Shown here: piece by piece, positions 15,989-23,406 of the stretch
Position numbering within the stretch: the first letter of the stretch is position 1
Layout: every line of letters begins with the position of its first letter
DNA from: an uncultured Treponema sp.
GTDB taxonomy: Bacteria; Spirochaetota; Spirochaetia; Treponematales; Treponemataceae
Length of the DNA stretch: 57,665 nucleotides
NCBI GenBank assembly: GCA_937894335.1
Contig: CALCRU010000003.1
Span: 1 to 57,665, forward strand
Reading direction: 5' to 3'
Made by a program: the position numbers and the translations under genes
Notes under the pieces: generated by a model
What the model saw: the letters and a program-made list of their open reading frames with translations, nothing else
Told to the model about the DNA's origin: nothing
Databases searched by the model: none

Positions 15989-17956
15989 ATGAACAAGGCT
16001 GGTATTGAGGCAGCGGCACTTTCTATCCGCAGCCTTTCGATGGATGCAATTCAGAAGGCAAATTCAGGACACCCGGGACTTCCCCTTGGAGCGGCTGAAC
16101 TTGCGGCGGTTCTTTACGGAGAAATCCTCAAACACAATCCCAAGGACTCTTCTTGGGTAGACCGCGACCGTTTTGTTCTTTCTGCAGGACACGGCTCCAT
16201 GCTGCTGTACTCCATCCTTCATCTTGCCGGATACAATGTTACCATGGACGACATTAAGAATTTCCGTCAGGTTGGTTCAAAATGCCCCGGTCATCCGGAA
16301 TACGGCGTAACTGACGGAGTAGAGGCAACATCTGGTCCTCTCGGTCAGGGCATAGCGCTTTCTGTAGGCATGGCAATGGCCGAAACAATGCTTGCAGCTC
16401 GCTTTAACACTAGCCACCATCAGATTGTAGATCACTACACTTACGCGCTTGTGGGCGAGGGCTGTCTGGAAGAGGGCGTTTCTTCTGAGGCATGTTCTCT
16501 TGCAGGAACCCTTAAGTTGGGAAAACTGATTGTATTCTACGACGAAAACAAAATCAGCATAGACGGAAATACAGATGTTACCTTCTCTGAAAACATTCAG
16601 AAACGCTACGAGGCATACGGATGGCAGGTTCTTCGTGGAAGCATGTACAACATTGGAGAAATTCTAGACCTTGTAAACATTGCAAAATCCGAGTCAGAAA
16701 AGCCTACCCTTATCATACTTAAGTCTGTAATAGGTAAGGGCGCACCTAAAGCTGGTACTGCTGATGTTCACGGTGCTCCCCTTGGTGCAGAAGGCGTAAA
16801 GGAAGCAAAGAAAACTTTGGGTCTTCCCGAAGATAAAGACTTTTATGTTCTTCCCGAAGCCTACGACTACTTTGCAGAAAAGCAGAAGGATTTTGCCGCA
16901 AAAGAAGAAGAATGGAAGGCCGACTTTGAAGCCTGGAGCAACGAAAATCCAGACCTTCGCAAAAAGTGGGACGCCTACTGGAACCACACTCAGACTGGCG
17001 AGGCAAAAGACCCCGAGTATGCCGTTGGCGACAAGATTGCAACTCGTGGCGCAAGCGGTAAGAGTCTTAACTGCATGGCCGACCGTTACGAGTGGCTTGT
17101 GGGAGGTTCTGCAGATCTTCAGGGACCAAACAAGACAGCCCTTAAAAATGACGATGGCACATATTCTGCCACAAACAGAAAGGGCCGCACAATAGAATAC
17201 GGAATCCGTGAGTTTGCAATGAGTCAGGTTATGAGCGGAATCAACCTTCACGGAGGACTTCGTGCATTCGGTGCAACATTCCTCGTGTTCTCTGACTATC
17301 TGCGTGCTTCTCTCCGTGTAGCCGCACTTAGCCACATTCCCAACATTTACATCTTTACCCACGATTCAATTTATGTAGGAGAAGACGGTCCTACCCATCA
17401 GCCCATAGAGACCCTTGCATCCCTGCGCTGTATGCCCCATGTTCAGGTTTTGCGCCCCGGTGATGCGGAAGAAAGTCAGCTTGCATGGGAAATTGCAATG
17501 GAGTCTAAGGATCACCCTGTATGCATGGCCTTTACCCGTCAGGATTTGCCGGTGTATGCAAAGAGCGACAAAAAATGGCGCACTACTGCAAGAAAAGGCG
17601 CATATGTGGTAAAGGATTGCACTGGTACTCCCGACATTACGGTACTTGCTACAGGAAGCGAGGTAAGCATGTCTCTTGAAGCCGCAAAGCTTGCTTCTGG
17701 TAAGAAAGTTCGCGTAGTTTCTGTTCTAGACAAGAACCTGTTTGACGCACAGGACGACACCTTTAAGGAAAGCATTCTTGGCGGAGCATCCCGCATTGTG
17801 GTTGCAGAAGCCGGTGTTCGCATGGGATGGGAAGGTTACGCAAAAAAGGAAGACTGCTTTACCCTGAACGACTTTGGCGAGTCTGGTCCTGCTGCAAAGG
17901 TTGCAGAACATTTAGGATTTACAACCGCCAGTCTTGCAGAAGTGCTTAAGAAATAA
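15989..17956 (+). CDS. tkt: Transketolase
   Basis: This thiamine-diphosphate enzyme moves two-carbon units in the non-oxidative pentose phosphate pathway. The 655-residue protein has the standard order: N-terminal TPP-binding domain with NSGHPGLPLG, SAGHGSMLLYS and GEGCLEEGVSSE, the pyrimidine-binding domain with the catalytic glutamate in GIREFAMSQ, and the C-terminal domain (LATGSEVSMSLEAAK). An AGGAG site lies 6 bases before ATG. It ends the plus-strand unit that starts at argS or 13996, and a strong terminator follows. Confidence 0.95.
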   Translation: MNKAGIEAAALSIRSLSMDAIQKANSGHPGLPLGAAELAAVLYGEILKHNPKDSSWVDRDRFVLSAGHGSMLLYSILHLAGYNVTMDDIKNFRQVGSKCPGHPEYGVTDGVEATSGPLGQGIALSVGMAMAETMLAARFNTSHHQIVDHYTYALVGEGCLEEGVSSEACSLAGTLKLGKLIVFYDENKISIDGNTDVTFSENIQKRYEAYGWQVLRGSMYNIGEILDLVNIAKSESEKPTLIILKSVIGKGAPKAGTADVHGAPLGAEGVKEAKKTLGLPEDKDFYVLPEAYDYFAEKQKDFAAKEEEWKADFEAWSNENPDLRKKWDAYWNHTQTGEAKDPEYAVGDKIATRGASGKSLNCMADRYEWLVGGSADLQGPNKTALKNDDGTYSATNRKGRTIEYGIREFAMSQVMSGINLHGGLRAFGATFLVFSDYLRASLRVAALSHIPNIYIFTHDSIYVGEDGPTHQPIETLASLRCMPHVQVLRPGDAEESQLAWEIAMESKDHPVCMAFTRQDLPVYAKSDKKWRTTARKGAYVVKDCTGTPDITVLATGSEVSMSLEAAKLASGKKVRVVSVLDKNLFDAQDDTFKESILGGASRIVVAEAGVRMGWEGYAKKEDCFTLNDFGESGPAAKVAEHLGFTTASLAEVLKK

Positions 17957-17975
17957 GTCTTTATGACAACTATAT

Positions 17976-18008
17976 GCCGGCGGAAAATTTTTCTTCTGCC
18001 GGCTTTTT
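17976..18008 (+). terminator. Rho-independent terminator after transketolase
   Basis: A GC-rich stem with arms at 17976-17985 and 17994-18003 (GCCGGC paired with GCCGGC, extended by four more pairs including one G-U) is followed directly by TTTTT. It lies 20 bases after the tkt stop codon. Confidence 0.85.
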
Positions 18009-18027
18009 ATTTTTGGGGGAGAGAATT

Positions 18028-18215
18028 GATAAAAAAATCCTTTACGCTGTTTTTGCCCTTACATTCCTCTTTGTAACAGCCGCAGAAATTAGTACGGGCT
18101 TAACTGTCGCTGGCACAGCACCCTTTTAAGCAAACTACTTCTTTCTCCGGGATACGAAACAGCAAGTGTCCAGTACGATTTCGAGACCTCAAACGAGACA
18201 GCCTTTTGGGACTAG
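18028..18215 (+). pseudogene. Remnant of a small secreted-protein gene (lost start, one frameshift)
   Basis: From 18028 a frame reads DKKILYAVFALTF, then LFVTAAEISTG, a good signal peptide with an Ala-x-Ala-type cut site, and ends at a stop at 18127-18129 after TAPF. In the next frame the reading continues as LLLSPGYETASVQYDFETS and stops at 18213-18215. Adding one T to the TTTT run at 18124-18127 joins both parts into one protein of about 62 residues. At the expected start position the codon is GAT, as if ATG had been lost. Both halves have normal coding character, so I read this as decayed coding sequence. No neighbour in the window matches it. Confidence 0.45.
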
Positions 18216-18223
18216 TGTAAAAA

Positions 18224-18811
18224 CTATTCCTTTGCCGTCATGGAAAGACCCATAAGGTCAAGATAGTACCAGAAAGAATAGTCTGCATTCTGCCATCCGT
18301 CTTCGTACTTGTCAGACACCTGAAGTCCCGTTGCATAGGTCGGGTTTTCCCTGTCCTTGTCTATGCGTCCCTCGTAGACTGCGCCCCTGCATGCAAAGTA
18401 GATGTAGATTGTCGTCTTGTCTTCTATAAGGTTGAGCCATGCGGAAGACTCTCCGTTGTATTCGTACTCTCCTCCTGCATAGGTTGCATCGTTGTAATAC
18501 ATTTCACCGCTACCCTTAAGCGTACACTGGTTGATTGCCCCCTGCGTTAGCGTAAGGTATGACCAGTCGGTAAAGTAGAACATGTCTTCCGTACAGGTTG
18601 ACTTGTCGTCTATTCCGTGAAAGATTCTTACCACAAGCTGCTCTGGTTCCGCCTGAATTAAAAACCATGCTCCGTCGTATTCCATCATGTAGTCCGTAAC
18701 AAGCATCATTGACGAAAGTCTCTTGGGTGAATCGTCTTTTTCTTGGGCAAAAAGAGCTGCCGTAAAAAATAGGGCTATAAGAGTCCTGCTTAGGAATGAT
18801 TTCATTTTCAT
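18224..18811 (-). CDS. Secreted protein of unknown function
   Basis: The 195-residue protein starts MKMKSFLSRTLIALFFTAALFAQ, a clear signal peptide, so it acts in the periplasm or beyond. The mature part is strand-rich with many aromatic residues (AGGEYEYNGESSAW, DYSFWYYLDLMG) and three cysteines; I do not recognise the family. I placed the start at 18811 because the ATG overlaps the stop of the upstream YbjN-like gene (ATGA overlap) and gives the signal peptide; a longer open frame to 18877 has no such sense. A GGAGG lies 9 bases upstream. The two are probably cotranslated and may act together. Confidence 0.75.
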   Translation of the reverse strand: MKMKSFLSRTLIALFFTAALFAQEKDDSPKRLSSMMLVTDYMMEYDGAWFLIQAEPEQLVVRIFHGIDDKSTCTEDMFYFTDWSYLTLTQGAINQCTLKGSGEMYYNDATYAGGEYEYNGESSAWLNLIEDKTTIYIYFACRGAVYEGRIDKDRENPTYATGLQVSDKYEDGWQNADYSFWYYLDLMGLSMTAKE

Positions 18812-19350
18812 CCTTGTGCCTCCGTTATTTTTGCTTCCATAAATTCCTGGAATTGGAATGCCAGATCCATAACCCATTCAATTGAATCGTTCAGATTGTC
18901 CCGGTGAAGACCTCCCTTAAAGGGAAGATAGTAGGAAATCCAGAAATATGTTTCATCCCATGCCACATTGATAAAGATGTAGTTGTTGTTCCACTCGTTT
19001 GCAATAAGAGCCCCTTCTTCATCTGTTAGCTGAAGGCTGGGAGTCACACCTGTCTCAAACCTTAAAAGCTGCCGCTTAGGGTCTATGACAATTGAAAAAT
19101 AATTTCCCACGGTGATAGAGTTTCTGTCTTCCCTAATGTCTATTCCGAATTGTTCATAGTAGTCATCCAAAAGGTTTGCAACAGAATTTACATCTACTTC
19201 CTCGGCAAGGAGTGAGGCCGACCCGTCAATGTTTTCCAGCAGCGAATAAAGGGCCCTCGCCTGGTCTACGGTTAGCGTCGTGTCTTCCTGAGCAAAGGCA
19301 AATGTCAGCCCCAAAAGCATGAGTAGGGTAGTGAGCATAAACCGTTTCAT
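18808..19350 (-). CDS. Secreted YbjN-like protein
   Basis: The 180-residue protein has a signal peptide (MKRFMLTTLLMLLGLTFAFAQ). The mature part fits the YbjN / type III secretion chaperone-like fold: a variable N-terminal half, a central strand pair (NYFSIVIDPKRQLLRFET), the conserved helix start NEWNNNYIFINVAWDE and the ending GGLHRDNLNDSIEWVMDLAFQF. YbjN proteins are usually cytoplasmic; a secreted version is found in some bacteria, and its role is unknown. An AGGAGG site precedes the ATG. The gene is separated from the CHAT/beta-domain pair by a terminator and overlaps the next gene by 4 bases. Confidence 0.72.
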   Translation of the reverse strand: MKRFMLTTLLMLLGLTFAFAQEDTTLTVDQARALYSLLENIDGSASLLAEEVDVNSVANLLDDYYEQFGIDIREDRNSITVGNYFSIVIDPKRQLLRFETGVTPSLQLTDEEGALIANEWNNNYIFINVAWDETYFWISYYLPFKGGLHRDNLNDSIEWVMDLAFQFQEFMEAKITEAQG

Positions 19351-19491
19351 TTGTATTCCTCCTGTTATTTATGGTATAGAATATTGGCATTGTATTTCTA
19401 GTGGCAGACTTGCGTCAGAACCAGAGCGCTATGCCAAATGCATGGGTAATTCTCCAGTTTTGTAAGAGTCCGCCTGCTTAAATTGTTCATT

Positions 19492-19540
19492 AAAAAAAAA
19501 GCACTTCTAAAAATTCATTGTCGAGTCTTTAGAAGTGCTT
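19492..19540 (-). terminator. Strong rho-independent terminator after the CHAT/beta-domain genes
   Basis: Perfect 11-bp inverted arms lie at 19501-19511 and 19528-19538; read on the minus strand, the hairpin is followed by nine T. It separates the CHAT unit from the YbjN-like unit. Confidence 0.9.
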
Positions 19541-19607
19541 ACATTTAATAATAGAGATTTGTAAAAGAATTTAGGCAACCTCAAATAACAGTTTTTAGAG
19601 GCTCCCT

Positions 19608-20312
19608 TTAGTTTGTAGTAAATCTGTAACGACCGGCGTAGCCAGAGCGGTTTTTTACCACAATTCTGAATGTTCCAGTCCAGCGAGGAACCCAACTGCA
19701 ATAGGCATTTGAAGAATAAGAAACATCCTGTGTAATGAAGTTTCCATTTGCATCATAGACAAAAATGTCATAGTCACATCCGTCAAGTGAATAAACACCT
19801 GCTTCTGCATACTCATTGCCATAATATGTGATTGTATATGTACAGGTTCCACCGTTTCCAGAAACACAGTCAACATCATAGTAGGGGCCAGATACTGTAC
19901 CTCTTGTGGCTTTGGATGCGTCTACCAGTTTCTGTACGCTTGCAGCCCATGCTTTCATGGTTTTATCCTTTCCGTACAATTGTTTTGCATCGTCAAGCAG
20001 CTGCTGTGGAGTGTAGTCAACTTCTGATGACTGTTCTGCTGCCACGGATGTTCCTTTCTTTCCTGCAAAGTCGCTGGATTCTGACAATGCGGTAATGTCA
20101 ACGGAACTTAAAATTTCAGCCGCCATTATGAGTGCTGAAGCAGAACTGTTTGCGTAGCCGTATTCCGCAAGTGTATATGCCGTCTCTAGTGCCTGCATTT
20201 CTTCTGAGGCTGGTTTTGTGGATGTTGCTTTATCCTGATTTTCTGCGGACTGAGCAAAAATCAAAGCTGAACCGAAAATAACACATGCAAAAAGTGCTGT
20301 AAGTTTCTTCAT
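19608..20312 (-). CDS. Secreted protein with PPC-like C-terminal beta-domain
   Basis: The 234-residue protein has a signal peptide (MKKLTALFACVIFGSALIFAQ). Residues 25-145 are Ala/Ser/Gln-rich and mostly helical. The last 90 residues form a beta domain resembling the bacterial pre-peptidase C-terminal fold: DYDIFVYDANGNFI, then WTGTFRIVVKNRSGYAGRYRF. Four cysteines in this part (DVDC, GTC, DGC, YCSW) could form two disulphides outside the cytoplasm. It follows the CHAT-protease gene by 71 bases and has its own near-consensus promoter and an AAGGAGG site, so it may be made in excess over the protease. A role as partner or substrate of the CHAT protein is inferred from position only. Confidence 0.72.
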   Translation of the reverse strand: MKKLTALFACVIFGSALIFAQSAENQDKATSTKPASEEMQALETAYTLAEYGYANSSASALIMAAEILSSVDITALSESSDFAGKKGTSVAAEQSSEVDYTPQQLLDDAKQLYGKDKTMKAWAASVQKLVDASKATRGTVSGPYYDVDCVSGNGGTCTYTITYYGNEYAEAGVYSLDGCDYDIFVYDANGNFITQDVSYSSNAYCSWVPRWTGTFRIVVKNRSGYAGRYRFTTN

Positions 20313-20342
20313 CGTTATTCCTCCTTGATGAAAGATAACATA

Positions 20343-20371
20343 ATTATAACATGGAAAAAAAAACAGGTCAA
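20343..20371 (-). promoter_or_regulatory. Near-consensus promoter of the secreted beta-domain gene
   Basis: On the minus strand the -35 is TTGACC (20366-20371), the spacer 17 bp and the -10 TATAAT (20343-20348). The leader of about 24 bases contains AAGGAGG before the ATG at 20312. Confidence 0.7.
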
Positions 20372-20383
20372 CATTTATTTTTT

Positions 20384-23329
20384 TTACTCATACAGCACGA
20401 ATGGTGCCCAGTATCTTGGTTCCGGGTATTGTTTTCGTAATTCTTCCTTTGCTTTTTTATATGCTACTGAATAGTCGGTGCCTTTTCTGATATATTTGTA
20501 TAGAATAGTCTGGAATACACAGGTTGCTTCGTCGCTTACTTCCCATAATGTTGCACCTACATGTTCAGCTCCAGCTATGATACAGGATCGGAAAAGACCT
20601 GACATACCGTCTCCACGTTTCAGTGAGGAAAGACCTGTCTGACATGCGGATAAGTTGAGAAAGTCTGCATTCATGTTAAGCGCTGCAAGTTCTGCAACAG
20701 TCAGATATCCGTCTTCTTTTGAGTCTTCTATGCTTCCAGATACTTCTGAAAATACGAGCGTTGAAAATGCCGGGATTTCTTCATTGAAATAACCGTGACA
20801 GGACAGAAGAATTTGTGAATACGACGCCAGTTCACCGGACTGTGAAAGTTGTTTTATAAGACTTTCCGTTACGGCTTCTCCAAAATATGTTTTTGTTTTG
20901 TCTCTCTTGAATACAGATTGCTGTACTGTACTGACTTCGACACCTGTTCCGTGTATGTTACTCCATCTGAAACCTTTTTTTGTATAATACTCTCCTGCGT
21001 TTTCATATGAGAACAGTGCCTGCGATTCTAACTCCTCATCTTCAGTTGTACTTCTTCCAGGCCTGATTACATTTGGTACATTGTATACGGCATCTCCCAG
21101 ACCAAGAAAATTAGTAGTACGGTTTTGTGCTGTTTCTTTTTGCATGCTTACAGAAATTGAAGGAGAAAGAGTTATTGCATACACATCTCCGAGATTTTTG
21201 TTTGTTCCATCTCCCAGTATGTCAAACGGTAATGAAGAAAGCGATCCGTCAGGAACAATCAGAAGACTGCTTGCTGACTTGGGAATGTATTGTAGTACCG
21301 GCTCAATGAGTTTTGCATATAATTCTGTGCGCAGATCATAGAGTCCCTTTTGCCCTCTGAGACCGCGAGAGTCAAGAGTTTGTCCCTTTGTAATTCTTTC
21401 CCGCAACAGATCGATTTTCTTTGAGTAGTTATAATCAGAATCAAGGGGAACTGCTGTTACTCCGTTTCTGGTTATGACCAGACAATATGAAGGAATTGTT
21501 AATTCTTCATCATCAAACGGATTGAATGATAAATCACCGCCTGAAAGGGTCTGTTTTGCGCCATAGGTATAATCTTCACTGTACATGACATATTCAAGAA
21601 TAACCTGGTTAGATGCACACCATTTTTGAGCATCTGAAAGTTTTACTATTGGTGGATTGCGTAATTGTTCGTATGCTGGAATTCTTTCTGTTATTTTTGT
21701 TTCGAGTGCTGATAATTCGTTTTTTGCAGATTCAATTTGTCTAAGTCGTGTATCGGTAGGTTCAAATTTCAGCTCTGCTTCAAGAATCTTTATTTTCATC
21801 ATGAGCGTTTCCAGTGAAGTTTTTTCTTCCGGAAGTATTCCCTGTAAAGAAAGAGCGGCTTCTGTTCCTATTTCCTGCAAAAATCCCTGAGCTCTGAGCA
21901 TTTCCGAGAAATAAAATGCTTTTTCAAGATTATTTGTTTTTATGGAATTATCAACTCCTGCATAATATATGGGAACTGTCTGTGCTAGTATTTCTGCTGA
22001 ATATTCAGGTAAAAGCTGCTGCTGAGCCTGTATGGAATTTATTCCTAATGCTAAAGCCCTTTGCTGAAGTTCATCTTTTTTTGCTGAAAGTGATTCTGGA
22101 ATTTTTTCCATTACCGCATCTGTAAAAAATGAAAGTGCCAGCTGTATCATTGGGGTTCCCTGTGATACAAGTGTCTCGCCATAAGAGAGTGTCTGTGCTC
22201 TATACTCCAGGCATTTAGCAAAATCTTCCTGTCTTTCTGCTATGATACCCCTTATTGAACTGGAAAGAATTTGTTCGGTTAGTGTTTTGACTGGCTGTTG
22301 CGCTATAAGTTCATCGAATTTTTCTATATTCTTTTCTGCCGAATCAAATTCATTTCTGAAGACATCTAGAAAGGCACGTGAGTAATATATCTGTGCGAAT
22401 TCTGAGCTGTTTTCACCATATAATTCCCTTAACTGTTTCATCTCGCTGTCAAGGTAATCCTGTGCTTCATCGTAATCTTCTTCATAGATTGAAAGCATGG
22501 CGTATTGATCATATATGTGAATTTTTTCCAGACTGTATTCACCCAATTCACTTGCATACTTTAATGCTTCGTCTGTATATTCTCTTGCAGTTTCGTAATC
22601 TCCATTTGATGTATACGTTACCGAAATATCCAGATTGTAATAACAAATCCAGTACGCATCCAATACAAGCAGTCTGTTTAATTTATTCCGTAATTCATCC
22701 GCAGTTTTTTGTTTTGAGGAATCTGTGTGTGTGTTTGATAATTCTTCAAGCTGTTTTTTAGTCTGCTCATGAGATTTTAAGAAAAGTCCAAGTGCTTTTT
22801 TTGAATAAAACAAACTGAGTTGTGTTGCACCTATGTTTGCGTAGCATCCTGCAAGCGTTATATAGCCTTCCTGAAGCGTTAAGGAGTCTTCTCCTTCAAG
22901 TTCGATTGATAAATCAATACTTTTTTTTATGTTTTCTATTGCATATTTGTACATGCCTGTCTGGGCTTGTATGAAACCGACTGTGTTTAAGCAGTCTCTG
23001 TCGTACTGTTTGAACTGCTCAGGAATGTTTCCTTTTTTATCTGTGACAACATAGGAAAGAGCTTCACTTGCATAGTCGTAGGCAAGCGCATATTCATTGA
23101 GCCTGAGCGCCACGGAACTTGCATTTGCCAGTATCATTTTTTTTTCAACAGTGTTGGATTCTATTACCTCTAATGCGTTTTGATAGCTTATGAGTGCTTT
23201 GTCATATTCCTGCTGTTTTTCCCATGCAACTCCCTCTGAATAAAAATCGGATGCGGTCTGTGCATTTAATATGCCGGCGGGAAAAAAAATAGATATAAGG
23301 ATCATGGTAACGATTATTCGTGATTTCAT
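20384..23329 (-). CDS. Exported CHAT-domain protease with TPR repeats
   Basis: The 981-residue protein starts with a signal peptide (MKSRIIVTMILISIFFPAGI then LNAQ), continues with TPR-type helix pairs over about 25-500 (for example EQQEYDKALISYQNALE-like units), and ends in a CHAT domain, a caspase-fold cysteine protease. The catalytic pair is visible: H845 in SCHGYF and C896 in NLSACQTG, with the conserved ending RYWAPFVLYE. In other bacteria CHAT-TPR proteins are often cytoplasmic and cut partner proteins; here an export signal puts it outside the cytoplasm. An AGGAGG site precedes ATG. The gene is noticeably more A/T-rich than uvrC beside it, which hints at acquisition. The substrate is unknown. 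Confidence 0.85.
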   Translation of the reverse strand: MKSRIIVTMILISIFFPAGILNAQTASDFYSEGVAWEKQQEYDKALISYQNALEVIESNTVEKKMILANASSVALRLNEYALAYDYASEALSYVVTDKKGNIPEQFKQYDRDCLNTVGFIQAQTGMYKYAIENIKKSIDLSIELEGEDSLTLQEGYITLAGCYANIGATQLSLFYSKKALGLFLKSHEQTKKQLEELSNTHTDSSKQKTADELRNKLNRLLVLDAYWICYYNLDISVTYTSNGDYETAREYTDEALKYASELGEYSLEKIHIYDQYAMLSIYEEDYDEAQDYLDSEMKQLRELYGENSSEFAQIYYSRAFLDVFRNEFDSAEKNIEKFDELIAQQPVKTLTEQILSSSIRGIIAERQEDFAKCLEYRAQTLSYGETLVSQGTPMIQLALSFFTDAVMEKIPESLSAKKDELQQRALALGINSIQAQQQLLPEYSAEILAQTVPIYYAGVDNSIKTNNLEKAFYFSEMLRAQGFLQEIGTEAALSLQGILPEEKTSLETLMMKIKILEAELKFEPTDTRLRQIESAKNELSALETKITERIPAYEQLRNPPIVKLSDAQKWCASNQVILEYVMYSEDYTYGAKQTLSGGDLSFNPFDDEELTIPSYCLVITRNGVTAVPLDSDYNYSKKIDLLRERITKGQTLDSRGLRGQKGLYDLRTELYAKLIEPVLQYIPKSASSLLIVPDGSLSSLPFDILGDGTNKNLGDVYAITLSPSISVSMQKETAQNRTTNFLGLGDAVYNVPNVIRPGRSTTEDEELESQALFSYENAGEYYTKKGFRWSNIHGTGVEVSTVQQSVFKRDKTKTYFGEAVTESLIKQLSQSGELASYSQILLSCHGYFNEEIPAFSTLVFSEVSGSIEDSKEDGYLTVAELAALNMNADFLNLSACQTGLSSLKRGDGMSGLFRSCIIAGAEHVGATLWEVSDEATCVFQTILYKYIRKGTDYSVAYKKAKEELRKQYPEPRYWAPFVLYE

Positions 23330-23355
23330 TTATATCCTCCTGCAATATATCTGTA

Positions 23356-23384
23356 ATCGTATCATAATGAAAATACACTGCCAA
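23356..23384 (-). promoter_or_regulatory. Promoter of the CHAT-protease gene
   Basis: On the minus strand the -35 is TTGGCA (23379-23384), the spacer 17 bp and the -10 TACGAT (23356-23361). A short leader with AGGAGG leads to ATG at 23329. Confidence 0.45.
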
Positions 23385-23406
23385 TAACATGTGATTTAAA
23401 CTGCAA

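Noticed and set aside
17957..18223. Small RNA gene in the gap after tkt
   Set aside because: The hairpin is explained as a terminator and the rest as decayed coding sequence; no promoter specific for an RNA was seen.
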